A DNA stretch of 64,000 bases, taken from an uncultured Pelagibacteraceae bacterium. Its GTDB lineage: Bacteria > Pseudomonadota > Alphaproteobacteria > Pelagibacterales > Pelagibacteraceae. Below, one piece after another: positions 10,275 through 20,855 of this stretch; within the stretch, counting starts at the first letter, position 1, and each line of letters opens with the position of its first letter. The notes under the pieces were generated by a model, which saw only the letters and a program-made list of their open reading frames with translations, was not told where the DNA came from and searched no databases. The position numbers and the translations under genes are program-made. Location: NCBI GenBank assembly GCA_902567045.1, contig CACFLJ010000001.1, positions 148,866 to 212,865 on the forward strand. Direction: 5' to 3'.

Positions 10275-11307
10275 TATTATAAGACCAATAATTTTTAAAT
10301 TTAGTCCTGAAGTAGCACATTCACTGGCAATAAAAGCATTAAAATTAAATAACATTTCTTACACTAAACCTAAAGGAAGCCAAATTTTAGAAACAACTTT
10401 TTGTGAAAAAAAATTACCATCACCAATTGGGGTTGCAGCCGGATTTGATAAAAATGCTGAAGTATACAATCCTTTGTTCAATCTTGGATTTGGTTTTGTT
10501 GAGGTTGGGACAATTACACCCAAACCTCAATTTGGTAACCCCAAACCAAGAGTTTTTAGACTAGAAGAAGATGAGGCCCTTATAAATAGGTTAGGTTTCA
10601 ATAATTCTGGTTCAGAAGAAATTAGTAGAAGGATTAGGGAAAACGATAAAAAAGGTCTCTTAGGAATAAATATTGGACCAAACAAAGACTCAATGAATAG
10701 AGTTGAGGATTATCTAATTTGTTTTCGTAAATTTTATAATTTAGCTGATTATATCGCGATAAATATTTCCTCACCAAATACTGAAAATTTAAGGGACTTT
10801 CATAATCAGAACGAACTAAATTTATTGATTGATAAAATAAAAAAAGAAAAAAAAGAATTAAAATCCGAAGTTCCAATTGCGATAAAAGTCTCACCAGATC
10901 TTAAGGATGATCAAATTAATGAAGTGTCCAAGATTATAATGGAACAAGAAATAGAAATCATTATTGTTTCCAATACCACAGATAGGAATAGAGAAAATTT
11001 AAAAAATATAAATAAATTAGAAAAAGGTGGTCTGTCAGGTAAACCAATCAAAAATATTTCAAATGAGGCAATATCTAAATTTTATAAAATTTTAAAAAAT
11101 AAAACAAAAATAATAGGAGTAGGTGGTGTTAGCAATGGACACGATGTTTTTGAAAAAATCACCTCTGGTGCAACTCTTGTTCAATTATATACTGGAATGG
11201 TTTATAGAGGTCCTCGTATAGCTTCAAAAATAAGTAACGAATTAATCGATTTATTAAAAAATAAGGGTTTTAAAAATGTTTCAGAAGCTATTGGAACTAA
11301 AAATTAA
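10267..11307 (+). CDS. pyrD: Dihydroorotate dehydrogenase (quinone), class 2
   Basis: [56 protein letters not shown]. Confidence 0.95.
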   Translation: MFNIIRPIIFKFSPEVAHSLAIKALKLNNISYTKPKGSQILETTFCEKKLPSPIGVAAGFDKNAEVYNPLFNLGFGFVEVGTITPKPQFGNPKPRVFRLEEDEALINRLGFNNSGSEEISRRIRENDKKGLLGINIGPNKDSMNRVEDYLICFRKFYNLADYIAINISSPNTENLRDFHNQNELNLLIDKIKKEKKELKSEVPIAIKVSPDLKDDQINEVSKIIMEQEIEIIIVSNTTDRNRENLKNINKLEKGGLSGKPIKNISNEAISKFYKILKNKTKIIGVGGVSNGHDVFEKITSGATLVQLYTGMVYRGPRIASKISNELIDLLKNKGFKNVSEAIGTKN

Positions 11308-11350
11308 TCTTGACGTAATAAGATTCAGATCTTATACAAGCTCATTATTT

Positions 11351-11632
11351 ATGTCTAAAAAATGTGAACTTACTGGAAAAATCCCACTTAAGGGTCATAA
11401 CGTTAGTCATGCAAATAACAAGACAAAAAGAAGATTTCTTCCAAATTTAAAAAAAGTCAAATTTAAAAGCGAACTACTTAAGAAAAGCTTAAGATTAATC
11501 GTCTCAAATGCTGGCGTTAGGTCGGTAGATAAAAAAGGAAGTTTTGACCAATTTCTTATTTCAGCTAAGTCTAGAGATTTATCATTAAGACTAAAAAAAT
11601 TAAAAAAATCCTTAGTTAGTAAATCAGCATAA
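11351..11632 (+). CDS. rpmB: 50S ribosomal protein L28
   Basis: Internal start in the listed ORF gives [38 protein letters not shown]. Confidence 0.93.
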   Translation: MSKKCELTGKIPLKGHNVSHANNKTKRRFLPNLKKVKFKSELLKKSLRLIVSNAGVRSVDKKGSFDQFLISAKSRDLSLRLKKLKKSLVSKSA

Positions 11633-12180
11633 TGAATAAAGTATTTTTAACACTCTCATTTTTAATGGGACTGGTTGTCTTAGCATCTAATTATTTAGTC
11701 CAATTTCCAATTCAATATTATGGCCTTCAAGAAATTCTTACCTATGGAGCATTCAGTTATCCAATAGCTTTTTTAATAACTGATCTAGCAAATCGATCTT
11801 TTGGTAAATTAGTTGCTAGAAAAATTGTTTATATAGGATTTACAATAGGTATTTTGTTTACACTAATTTTCTCTACAAATTTCGCAGATTTAATCTCAGT
11901 AAGAATAGCAATTGGTTCAGGAACAGCATTTATTATTGCTCAATTGCTGGATGTACAAATATTTGATCAATTAAGACAAAGAAAATGGTTTATTGCGCCA
12001 CTTGCTTCCTCATTAATTGGCTCTACCGTTGATACATTTTTATTCTTTTCGATTTCATTTTATGGAACAGGAATACCTTGGGTGACACTTTCTTTAGGAG
12101 ACTTAGCAGTAAAGATATTTGTGGCTTTAGTAATGTTGATACCTTTTAGATTATTATTAGGTACTTTAAAAGCTGCTTAA
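11632..12180 (+). CDS. yhhQ: Queuosine precursor transporter, VUT family
   Basis: YGAFSYPIAFLITDLANRSFGKLVARKIVYIGF and membrane pattern typical of VUT/YhhQ. Confidence 0.87.
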   Translation: MNKVFLTLSFLMGLVVLASNYLVQFPIQYYGLQEILTYGAFSYPIAFLITDLANRSFGKLVARKIVYIGFTIGILFTLIFSTNFADLISVRIAIGSGTAFIIAQLLDVQIFDQLRQRKWFIAPLASSLIGSTVDTFLFFSISFYGTGIPWVTLSLGDLAVKIFVALVMLIPFRLLLGTLKAA

Positions 12181-12181
12181 T

Positions 12182-13246
12182 TCAAATTTTTGGCTCTTGT
12201 TGTGTCATACAATGAATAGCCCCAAAACCCCAAATTAAATCACTACAATCAATAGCAACAACCTTTCTATTTGTAAAAAATTTTCTAAAAATTTTTAAAA
12301 CCTTTTGGTCTTCTTTCACATTAAATACTGGAACCAAGACTGTTTTATTACTAATAAAAAAATTTAAATAACTTGCTGGAACACGAGTTTTTTCTATGAC
12401 AACTGGGCTTGGCATAGGAATCTTTATAATTTTAAATTTTTTTCCATTTTCATCATAACTATTACTTAATATTTTTAAATTTTCTTTAAGAGCTTTATAA
12501 TTTTTATCCGATCTATTATTTTCTATAGCTATCATAATTGTATTTTTTGAGACAAATCTTGCAATATCATCGATATGACCGTGCGTGTCATCTCCAACAA
12601 TTCCTTTATTAAGCCAAATAAAATTTTTTGTATTTAAATATTCTGAAAACAGATTTTCATAGTCAATTTTTTTGAATCCTTTATTTCTCTCTTGTTTACT
12701 ACTTAATAAGCACTCCCTTGTTAACAATATGGAGCCTGATCCATTATTATCAAACGCACCTCCCTCCATTACTACTCTTTCAAATTTATTTGAATTTACT
12801 TTTTTAGGTAAAATACTTTCAATATTTAAATAACTACTAATATGTTTATTGATTTTGTTATCACTTCTGAAATTTTTATATTTTGACCAGGCATTAAATT
12901 TAAAATCAAGCATGATCTTTTTTCTATTTTTTTTGTTGACTAAAAATATAGGCCCAGAATCTCTTAACCAAAGTCTGTCTGTCTTAAGTTTATGAAATTT
13001 AATGTTAGATATATTACAACCTATTTTTTTTAAATATATTCTTGTGTTATTTATATTTTTAGTATTATTGACTAATAAATCTATTCTTTGATGTTCCGTT
13101 AAACATTTTATTATTTTTCCAACTACATTTGGAATTTTTTCAAATAGTCCAGGCCAATCATTTTTATTATGGGGCCACGACATCCAAACTGATTTTTGAG
13201 GCTCCCATTCTGCTGGCATTCTAAATGCATTTATTTTTTTACTCAT
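12182..13246 (-). CDS. aguA: Agmatine deiminase
   Basis: MPAEWEPQKSVWMSWPHNKNDWP; RLWLRDSGPIFL; GDDTHGHIDDIARF; GAIHCMTQQEP. Confidence 0.92.
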   Translation of the reverse strand: MSKKINAFRMPAEWEPQKSVWMSWPHNKNDWPGLFEKIPNVVGKIIKCLTEHQRIDLLVNNTKNINNTRIYLKKIGCNISNIKFHKLKTDRLWLRDSGPIFLVNKKNRKKIMLDFKFNAWSKYKNFRSDNKINKHISSYLNIESILPKKVNSNKFERVVMEGGAFDNNGSGSILLTRECLLSSKQERNKGFKKIDYENLFSEYLNTKNFIWLNKGIVGDDTHGHIDDIARFVSKNTIMIAIENNRSDKNYKALKENLKILSNSYDENGKKFKIIKIPMPSPVVIEKTRVPASYLNFFISNKTVLVPVFNVKEDQKVLKIFRKFFTNRKVVAIDCSDLIWGFGAIHCMTQQEPKI

Positions 13247-14120
13247 CTTCAGGATTTTTGAGAATATCTCTATAAAATTCTGTTCTTCTGTCTCTTAAAA
13301 AAGGCCAGTGTTGTCTAGCAGTATCTATTTTTTTATAATCTATTTCACAAACTAAAATATCTTCTTTTTTATTTCCTGCTTTTGCAATTACTTTACCACT
13401 AGGATCTATAACCATTGAATTACCCCAAAATTCAATTTTTTTTTTCCCTTTTGTTTCTATTCCAACTCTATTTATGGCAGCCACATAAGTCCCATTAGCA
13501 ATGGCATGAGATTTTTGCATTGTAATCCATGAGTCTAATTGAGATTTTCCAAATTTCCTTTTTTCTTTTGGATGCCATCCAATAGCAGTAGGATAAAAAA
13601 TAATTTGAGCTCCTTTTAAAGCTGTTAATCTTGCTGCTTCGGGGAACCATTGATCCCAACATATAAGAGGACCTATCTTTCCAAATTTCGTCTTAACACT
13701 TTTAAATCCAAGGTCTCCAGGACTGAAATAAAATTTTTCATAATACCCTGGGTCATCAGGTATGTGCATCTTACGATATTTAGATAAAATATTACCATTT
13801 TCATTAATAATGATACTGGTATTATGATAAAACCCAGATGTTTTTTTTTCGAACATCGTAATATTCAATACAACATCAAGTTTTTTTGCTAAATCACAAA
13901 ATATGTCAGATGTCTTTCCTGGAATTTTTTCTGCTAATTTAAAATTTGAATGACTTTCTGTTTGGCAAAAGTAATTAGTTAAAAATAGTTCCGGTAGACA
14001 TATTATCTTTGCTTTTTTTTTCGCAGCTTTTTTTATATTTTTTATAGCTAAATCAATATTAGATTGAATTGTCCCTAAAGATTTACTTTGTATTAAGCCA
14101 ATTTTGATTTTTTTGATCAT
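13239..14120 (-). CDS. aguB: N-carbamoylputrescine amidase
   Basis: Nitrilase fold: CLPELFLTNYFCQTES, YRKMHIPDDPGYYEKFYFSPGD, GPLICWDQWFPEAAR. Confidence 0.92.
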   Translation of the reverse strand: MIKKIKIGLIQSKSLGTIQSNIDLAIKNIKKAAKKKAKIICLPELFLTNYFCQTESHSNFKLAEKIPGKTSDIFCDLAKKLDVVLNITMFEKKTSGFYHNTSIIINENGNILSKYRKMHIPDDPGYYEKFYFSPGDLGFKSVKTKFGKIGPLICWDQWFPEAARLTALKGAQIIFYPTAIGWHPKEKRKFGKSQLDSWITMQKSHAIANGTYVAAINRVGIETKGKKKIEFWGNSMVIDPSGKVIAKAGNKKEDILVCEIDYKKIDTARQHWPFLRDRRTEFYRDILKNPEDE

Positions 14121-14123
14121 TAA

Positions 14124-15164
14124 TCAAAATATCTTGGAAAAATTTTTTCTTTCTCTATTTTTCCATTCACCTTTATGATAGGCGTCACTAGCTATTAAGG
14201 GTAATACACTTGTTGCTTCTGCAAAAACCATTTGCTCTTTTGTAATATCTACTTTGCCCCATGAGCTTGCCTCTTTTAATGTTGAACTACTGCATGCTCC
14301 ATCCCTAGAATCAGCAACTGTTATTTGAATTGCGTATTTATGCATATCTACATTTTTACCTAAAAGTTCAGCACATATGACAGTGTCTTGAATGAAATTT
14401 TTTGGTACACCTCCTCCAATCATAAAAAGACCTGATCCTTTAGATTTAATTTTAATTTCAGTTAATTCTCTAAACTCTCGGATTGAGTCGATTGTGATAT
14501 GATTTTTTGGATTCCTTTCTTGATGCATTACAAGTCCAAATCCAGCACTTGAGTCAGTAAAAGCTGGACAGAAAATTGGAACGTCGTTGTCATAGGCAAC
14601 CTCTATCAATGAGTCTTTCTTCTTTGCGTTTGTTTTAAGATATTTGCCAATCTCTTTTATAAATTCTCTTGATGTATAACTTTTGGGCTCTAATTGATCT
14701 GCAATTTCTCCAATAGTTTTATCGCACATCTGAAGCTCTTCTTCATCAATGTAAGTATCATATATTCTATCAACGTAGTTATTTCTCAACTCTGTATCAT
14801 CTTGATATTGTGATCCTTGATAATGTTTGAAACCAAGTGCTTCAAAGAAATCCATATCAATAATTGAAGCCCCAGTTGCTACTATTGCATCTACCATATT
14901 ATATTTAACTAAATCTCTATAGATATGCATACATCCTGCAGCAGATGTTGATCCTGCGAGTGTTAAAAATATTGTACAATCTTTATCTTTTATCATCTCA
15001 TTGTAAATATTTGCAGCATTTGCAGTCTCTCTTGAAACGAAAGACATTTTTTCCATTGAAGAAACTATTTTTCTAGCATCAAAAGAAGTTATATCAATAT
15101 GCTCTACTTCTTTACTCAGTAAATCACTTTTTCTATTACTTGATTGGTTTTTATTATCTGACAT
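14124..15164 (-). CDS. Deoxyhypusine synthase-like protein (probable homospermidine synthase-type enzyme)
   Basis: DHS family motifs FLTLAGSTSAAGCMHIYRDLV, DAIVATGASI, FMIGGGVPKNFIQ; embedded in a polyamine operon. Confidence 0.85.
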   Translation of the reverse strand: MSDNKNQSSNRKSDLLSKEVEHIDITSFDARKIVSSMEKMSFVSRETANAANIYNEMIKDKDCTIFLTLAGSTSAAGCMHIYRDLVKYNMVDAIVATGASIIDMDFFEALGFKHYQGSQYQDDTELRNNYVDRIYDTYIDEEELQMCDKTIGEIADQLEPKSYTSREFIKEIGKYLKTNAKKKDSLIEVAYDNDVPIFCPAFTDSSAGFGLVMHQERNPKNHITIDSIREFRELTEIKIKSKGSGLFMIGGGVPKNFIQDTVICAELLGKNVDMHKYAIQITVADSRDGACSSSTLKEASSWGKVDITKEQMVFAEATSVLPLIASDAYHKGEWKNRERKNFSKIF

Positions 15165-16342
15165 TAAGCAACAAGAAACTCTTTATTTGCTTCTTTGTCA
15201 TATATCGTCATGATTGGACTATCTTCAACTTCATAAATTTCATTAGAGTAAAATCCATTAAAATTAGTTCTAAAAGTTAATCCATATGCTCCAAGCTGTC
15301 CTAATTCTATATAATCATTTTCTTTTATATTATTTGGTAAAATAAAAGGGCCTTTCATATAATCCATGCTATCACAAGTTGGGCCATAGAAATCAAAAGA
15401 TGTTAATTTCTTGGAGATTACTCTTCCATCAGTTATCATTTTTGATGGATAAACTATATTAGGAACTCCAGCATCAAACAAAGTTCCATACGTTCCATCA
15501 TTTATATAAAGTTTCTGTTTTTTTCTTAAATCAACTCTTACAATTGTTGAACCACTTTCTGCAACAATCGCTCTTCCAGGTTCGCATATAATTTCTGGAA
15601 GCTTATTCAATTTTAAATTACTTAAACCTTTTCTTATTTCATTAAAGTAAGCATCTAAAGATTGAGGAATAAGATCAGGGTAAACAGTAGGAAAGCCTCC
15701 TCCTACATTAATTATATCAGGTATAATTTTAGTTTTTTTAATTATATTACTGATTTCAAATATTCCTTTCGAATAAGATATCGGGTGCATACATTGTGAC
15801 CCAACATGAAAACTAAGTCCAATTTTTTTAGAATACTGTTTTGTTAACCTCAGTAGGCCAGCTGCTTCATTAGTAATAGCTCCAAATTTTTTTGATAAAT
15901 CAATCTCTGCATGTTCATTAGACACAGAAACTCTAACAAATAATTCTAAGTCTTTTGCGTAATTTGTACTTTCTAAAATTTTTATCAATTCATCCTTAGT
16001 ATCCAAAGAAAAGGCCTTAACATTATATTTAAAATATGCCTCTTTAATGCTTTCTCTACTTTTAACTGTATGCATATAAGAACAATTTGCATTTGGACTT
16101 ATTTTCCTTATAGCCTCTATTTCTTTTATAGATGCTACATCAAAATGATTAATCCCACTTTCAACAATAGTTTTAAGAACTACTGGGTGAGGGTTAGTTT
16201 TTAATGCGTAAAGGATATTTCCAGGGAAATTTTTTTGAAAGTATTTAGAAGCCAATTTAATTGACTCATTTCTAATACAATAAACAGGTCCTGTCGGTCT
16301 CAGTTGTTTAACTAATTCTTCAACTGACTTAAATTTTTGCAT
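15164..16342 (-). CDS. Fold type III PLP-dependent ornithine/lysine-type decarboxylase
   Basis: YALKTNPHPVVL PLP-lysine motif, FHVGSQCMHPISY, ICEPGRAIVAESG, GPTCDSMDYM. Confidence 0.88.
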   Translation of the reverse strand: MQKFKSVEELVKQLRPTGPVYCIRNESIKLASKYFQKNFPGNILYALKTNPHPVVLKTIVESGINHFDVASIKEIEAIRKISPNANCSYMHTVKSRESIKEAYFKYNVKAFSLDTKDELIKILESTNYAKDLELFVRVSVSNEHAEIDLSKKFGAITNEAAGLLRLTKQYSKKIGLSFHVGSQCMHPISYSKGIFEISNIIKKTKIIPDIINVGGGFPTVYPDLIPQSLDAYFNEIRKGLSNLKLNKLPEIICEPGRAIVAESGSTIVRVDLRKKQKLYINDGTYGTLFDAGVPNIVYPSKMITDGRVISKKLTSFDFYGPTCDSMDYMKGPFILPNNIKENDYIELGQLGAYGLTFRTNFNGFYSNEIYEVEDSPIMTIYDKEANKEFLVA

Positions 16343-16359
16343 ATCTACACCTCAAAAAA

Positions 16360-16412
16360 AATTTACAAAAAAAACCTGCATATCACCTATGCAGATTTCA
16401 TAAATGCAGCAT
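16360..16412 (-). promoter_or_regulatory. Candidate transcription attenuator (intrinsic terminator plus alternative pairing) in the leader of the polyamine operon
   Basis: Reverse complement GCTGCATTTATGAAATCTGCATAGGTGATATGCAGGTTTTTTTTG: hairpin CTGCATA-GGTGA-TATGCAG followed by T8; a second CTGCAT (16404-16409 region) can compete for ATGCAG. Confidence 0.6.
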
Positions 16413-16485
16413 TTAGGGGAAATATTTAATAATGTAAAGTAAATAATGCTATTGAAATATTAAAATTTACTTCCATATAAGGGCT

Positions 16486-17049
16486 ATGATTAGCCAACCA
16501 ACACTTCAAAAATTAAGTGATTTTGAGGATAAATCGCTTTTGATCGTAGACGATGACAATCCATTTAGACAAAGATTGGCTAGAGCTATGGAAAAAAAAG
16601 GTTTTACAGTCACACAAGCTGAGAGTGTAAAAATTGGTATTGAGACCGTAAAATCACAAAGTCCAGCATTTGCTGTTGTGGATCTTAGATTAAATGATGG
16701 TAATGGACTAGAGGTAGTTAAAGAAATTCAAAAGGGAAATCTAAAAAGTAGAATTATAATGTTAACTGGATATGGTAATATTCCAACAGCAGTTGCTGCA
16801 ATTAAAGAGGGAGCAATTGATTATATTGCTAAGCCTGCAGATGCAGATGATGTTGAAAAAGCACTTTTAGCTGATCCAAATCAAAAACCTGCTCCTCCTG
16901 AAAACCCAATGTCTGCGGATAGAGTAAAATGGGAGCACATACACAGAGTTTTTGAGTTATGTAACAGAAATGTCTCCGAAACTGCAAGAAGACTAAAAAT
17001 GCATAGAAGAACACTTCAGAGAATACTATCTAAAAGATCTCCTAGATAA
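16486..17049 (+). CDS. regA: RegA/ActR/PrrA-type redox response regulator
   Basis: LLIVDDDNPFRQRLARAMEKKGF receiver plus Fis-type HTH NVSETARRLKMHRRTLQRILSKRSPR. Confidence 0.9.
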   Translation: MISQPTLQKLSDFEDKSLLIVDDDNPFRQRLARAMEKKGFTVTQAESVKIGIETVKSQSPAFAVVDLRLNDGNGLEVVKEIQKGNLKSRIIMLTGYGNIPTAVAAIKEGAIDYIAKPADADDVEKALLADPNQKPAPPENPMSADRVKWEHIHRVFELCNRNVSETARRLKMHRRTLQRILSKRSPR

Positions 17050-17050
17050 T

Positions 17051-17980
17051 CTAATTTTTTGTAAGTCTTAAAAATACATCTTCAAGATCTCCATCATCAG
17101 TTGAAATATCTTGTATCTTTATATCTTGTTTTTTAATTTCTGAAATTATTGAGTCTATGCTTAGTTTACTCTTCTCATATGATAAAACTAACTTGTTTTC
17201 GTCATTTGATATAATTTTTAAAGACTCAAAAGTGTTATCTTGAATATTAGTTTTTTTATCTGTGGTGACATATACTATTTTTGTTTGGATTCTTTCTAAG
17301 AGATTTTTTGTCGTATCCAAAGCTACTAACTTTCCTCCACTTAGAATACCAATTCTATCACACATTTTTTCTGCCTCTTCAAGATAATGAGTTGTTAGTA
17401 TTGTTGTTACCCCTTGTTTGTTCAAAGATTTCACATTTTCCCACAATGTATTTCTAAGCTCCACGTCAACTCCTGCAGTAGGCTCGTCCAAAATTATAAT
17501 TGGAGGTTGATGCACCATCGCTTTTGCTACAAGTAATCTCCTCTTCATACCACCAGATAAGGCTCTAGCATAACTGTCAGCTTGTTCCTCTAATGATACC
17601 AAATTCAATATAGTATCTGTAATTCTGTCTTTTTCTCTAATTCCATATAGACCTGCTTGAAGCTCTAAAAGTTTTCTGGGACTAAAAAATGGATCAAAGT
17701 TTACTTCTTGTGGAACAATCCCAATAGAGGCTCTAACTTGTCTAGGGTTTTTATCTAAGTTAAATCCCCAAACATTTACTTCACCACCAGTTTTTACAAC
17801 TGATCCACCTAATATGTTTATAAATGTACTCTTTCCAGCCCCATTTGGTCCTAATAGACCAAAAATTTCACCTTCTTTCACCTCTAAGTTTAAATTATTA
17901 AGTGCATGGGTTTGTTTCGAACCATTTTTTGAATAAACTTTATTCAAGTTTTTAACAGTTAAAACGTTTTTTTTATTCAT
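17051..17980 (-). CDS. ABC transporter ATP-binding protein (ABC-2/NodI-like)
   Basis: Walker A GPNGAGKST, signature LSGGMKRRL, Walker B IIILDEPTAGVD. Confidence 0.9.
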   Translation of the reverse strand: MNKKNVLTVKNLNKVYSKNGSKQTHALNNLNLEVKEGEIFGLLGPNGAGKSTFINILGGSVVKTGGEVNVWGFNLDKNPRQVRASIGIVPQEVNFDPFFSPRKLLELQAGLYGIREKDRITDTILNLVSLEEQADSYARALSGGMKRRLLVAKAMVHQPPIIILDEPTAGVDVELRNTLWENVKSLNKQGVTTILTTHYLEEAEKMCDRIGILSGGKLVALDTTKNLLERIQTKIVYVTTDKKTNIQDNTFESLKIISNDENKLVLSYEKSKLSIDSIISEIKKQDIKIQDISTDDGDLEDVFLRLTKN

Positions 17981-18030
17981 ATGAAGGCATACATTTATTA
18001 CATTTATAAAAATTAAGATATCATTACATT

Positions 18031-20805
18031 ATGGAGAAAATTAAAAAAAGTGACCATTTTTACTTAATAGATGGTTCGGGATACATTTTTAGAGCATATT
18101 ATGCTCTTCCTCCTTTAACTAGAAAAAGTGATGGATTACCAGTTGGTGCTGTCAGCGGTTTTTGCAACATGCTTTTTAAATTATTAGAGGATTCTAAATC
18201 GGATGATAATTTAGAAAAACCAACACACTTTGCTGTAATATTTGATTCAGCAAGAAAAAATTTTAGAAATGAAATATATTCAGAGTATAAAGGAAATAGA
18301 TCTGAAGCACCTGACGATCTAATTCCCCAATTTGAATACATCAGACAATCTGTAAAAGCCTTTAATTTACCTTCAATTGAATTAATTAATTATGAAGCAG
18401 ATGATTTAATTGCAACTTATGTAGAGAAAATTTTAGACTTAGGTGCAAAGGTAACAATTGTTTCTTCGGACAAAGATTTAATGCAGCTTTATAAAAAGGG
18501 AGTAAGAATTTATGATCCAATGAAGAACAAATTTATAAATCAAGATGATGTTCATAATAAATTTGGAGTTACTCCAGAAAAAGTAATAGATGTCCAATCT
18601 TTAGCTGGTGATAGCACAGATAACGTACCTGGTGTACCTGGAATAGGAGTTAAAACTGCTGCTGAATTGATAAATCAATATGGAACTTTAGAAAATTTAT
18701 TAAAAAATGCATCAAAAATAAAACAAAATAAAAGAAGAGAAACTTTAATAAATAACAAGGACGAAGCAATCATTAGTAAAAAACTCGTTACATTAAAAAA
18801 AGATGTACCTGTAAAAAATAAAATTGAAGAATTCAAATTGAAAAGTGTTGATCAAGAAAAGCTTTATACTTTTCTAAGAGAAATGGAATTTAATAGACTA
18901 TTAAGTTCTGCCATCTCAAAGTATGGGGGCACAAATAATCCTGGAACCAAAGATATTGATAAAAATTTAGAAAAAACAGCAGAAATTAAGAAAAAAAATT
19001 ATGAATTAATAAAAAATGAGAAGGAGATTGAAGATTGGATGAAAGAATCTGAGGAAATAGGTGAATTTGCTATAGATACTGAAACAACATCATTAGACCC
19101 TCACACAGCAAAGTTAGTAGGCATTTCAATCTCTAACAGAATTGGAAATGCATGTTATATCCCATTAAATCACGTCAGTGGAAATAATCTTAATGAAAAA
19201 AAAGTTTTAAGCGTTTTAAAAAATTATTTAGAGGATGAGAGTATTAAAAAAGTAGGACAAAATATTAAGTTTGATTTCATTGTCTTTTATCACCGAGGAA
19301 TAACCTTAAATTCCATGGAAGATACTATGCTTATGTCTTATACACTAGATGCTGGTAAAAATAGGCATAATATGGATACTCTTTCAGAGATCCATCTAGG
19401 TCATAAAACTATAAAATTTAAAGATTTAGTTGGGACGGGAAAAAAACAACTTAATTTTTCTGAAGTGGATATATCTGAAGCTAAAGATTACGCAGCTGAA
19501 GATGCAGATATTACATTTAGATTGTACAAAATTTTTTCAAAATCATTAAAAGCAGAAAAATTATTAAATATTTATGAGTTATTTGAAAAACCACTAATAA
19601 AAATACTAGCAGAGATGGAGATAAAAGGTATTAAGCTTGATAAATCTTCACTAAATAAACTGTCTTCAAAATTTTCAACTAAAATCCAAAAATTAGAAAA
19701 ATCTATTTTTAAGATTTCAAAAAAAATATTTAATATTGGATCAACTAAGCAACTTGGTGAAATAATGTATAATGATTTAAAAATTGCGGCTTTAAAAAAA
19801 ACTAAAAAAGGAAGTTTTGCCACCAGTGCTTCAGTTTTAGAAGATTTAGCTTTTAAGGGTTATGAATTTCCAAAACTCATCTTAGAATGGAGACAAATCA
19901 GTAAACTTAAAAATACATACTCTGATGCATTGCCAGAATATATTAATCATAATACTAAAAGAATACACACATCTTTTCTGTTAGCAGCTACTACAACTGG
20001 CAGGCTTGCATCTAGTGACCCAAATTTACAAAATATTCCAATTAAATCAGATGACGGTAAGGATATAAGAAAAGCCTTTGTTTCTGAGAAAAACAACAAA
20101 TTGATTTCAGCAGACTACAATCAAGTTGAAATGAGAATTTTGGCCGATCTAGCAGATGTAAAACAACTAAAAAAGGCATTTTTAAATAATGAGGATATAC
20201 ATACTTTAACTGCGAGCCAGGTTTTTGGAAAAGAAATTAATAAAATTGATTCAGAAACAAGAAGAAAAGCAAAAGCAATAAACTTTGGAATAATTTATGG
20301 TATTTCACAATATGGTTTAGCTAAACAAATCAATGTTTCAAACAATGAAGCAGAAGAATTTTTAAATTCTTATTTTAAAAAATTTCCAGAAATCAAAGAT
20401 TATATGAAAACAACTGTGAATTTCTGTAGAAAAAGTGGCTATGTAAGCAATATATTTGGAAGAAAAACACATCTCACTGGAATTAATGATAAGAATTTTA
20501 ATGTAAGAAATTTTCAGGAAAGGGCAGCGATAAATGCTCCAATTCAAGGGTCAGCATCAGAGATAATGAGATTAGCAATGATCAGGATAAATAAAGAAAT
20601 CTCTAACAATAAAAATAATAGTCTAAAAATGTTGTTACAAATACATGATGAGTTAATTTTTGAGGAAAGCTCAAAAGAAACCAAAAAAAGCACTAAATTA
20701 ATTAAGGATTTGATGTTGAGTGTGAAAGATAGTGAACTTCACTCATTTTCAATACCTCTTTTAGTAGATGTGAATATTGGAGAAAATTGGGGTGAACTTA
20801 ATTGA
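18031..20805 (+). CDS. polA: DNA polymerase I
   Basis: 5' nuclease (DGSGYIFRAYYALPPL), 3'-5' exonuclease (FAIDTETTSLDP) and polymerase motifs (SADYNQVEMRILA, RRKAKAINFGIIYGIS, IHDELIFE). Confidence 0.97.
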   Translation: MEKIKKSDHFYLIDGSGYIFRAYYALPPLTRKSDGLPVGAVSGFCNMLFKLLEDSKSDDNLEKPTHFAVIFDSARKNFRNEIYSEYKGNRSEAPDDLIPQFEYIRQSVKAFNLPSIELINYEADDLIATYVEKILDLGAKVTIVSSDKDLMQLYKKGVRIYDPMKNKFINQDDVHNKFGVTPEKVIDVQSLAGDSTDNVPGVPGIGVKTAAELINQYGTLENLLKNASKIKQNKRRETLINNKDEAIISKKLVTLKKDVPVKNKIEEFKLKSVDQEKLYTFLREMEFNRLLSSAISKYGGTNNPGTKDIDKNLEKTAEIKKKNYELIKNEKEIEDWMKESEEIGEFAIDTETTSLDPHTAKLVGISISNRIGNACYIPLNHVSGNNLNEKKVLSVLKNYLEDESIKKVGQNIKFDFIVFYHRGITLNSMEDTMLMSYTLDAGKNRHNMDTLSEIHLGHKTIKFKDLVGTGKKQLNFSEVDISEAKDYAAEDADITFRLYKIFSKSLKAEKLLNIYELFEKPLIKILAEMEIKGIKLDKSSLNKLSSKFSTKIQKLEKSIFKISKKIFNIGSTKQLGEIMYNDLKIAALKKTKKGSFATSASVLEDLAFKGYEFPKLILEWRQISKLKNTYSDALPEYINHNTKRIHTSFLLAATTTGRLASSDPNLQNIPIKSDDGKDIRKAFVSEKNNKLISADYNQVEMRILADLADVKQLKKAFLNNEDIHTLTASQVFGKEINKIDSETRRKAKAINFGIIYGISQYGLAKQINVSNNEAEEFLNSYFKKFPEIKDYMKTTVNFCRKSGYVSNIFGRKTHLTGINDKNFNVRNFQERAAINAPIQGSASEIMRLAMIRINKEISNNKNNSLKMLLQIHDELIFEESSKETKKSTKLIKDLMLSVKDSELHSFSIPLLVDVNIGENWGELN

Positions 20806-20855
20806 AAACAAATAATTGCCCTAATATGAACAATTTAGTATTTTTATCCTAATTT

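Noticed and set aside
17051-17980. Lone ABC ATPase without adjacent permease as an unusual system
   Set aside because: Its sequence is a normal ABC-2 type ATPase; the partner permease may simply lie outside the window.
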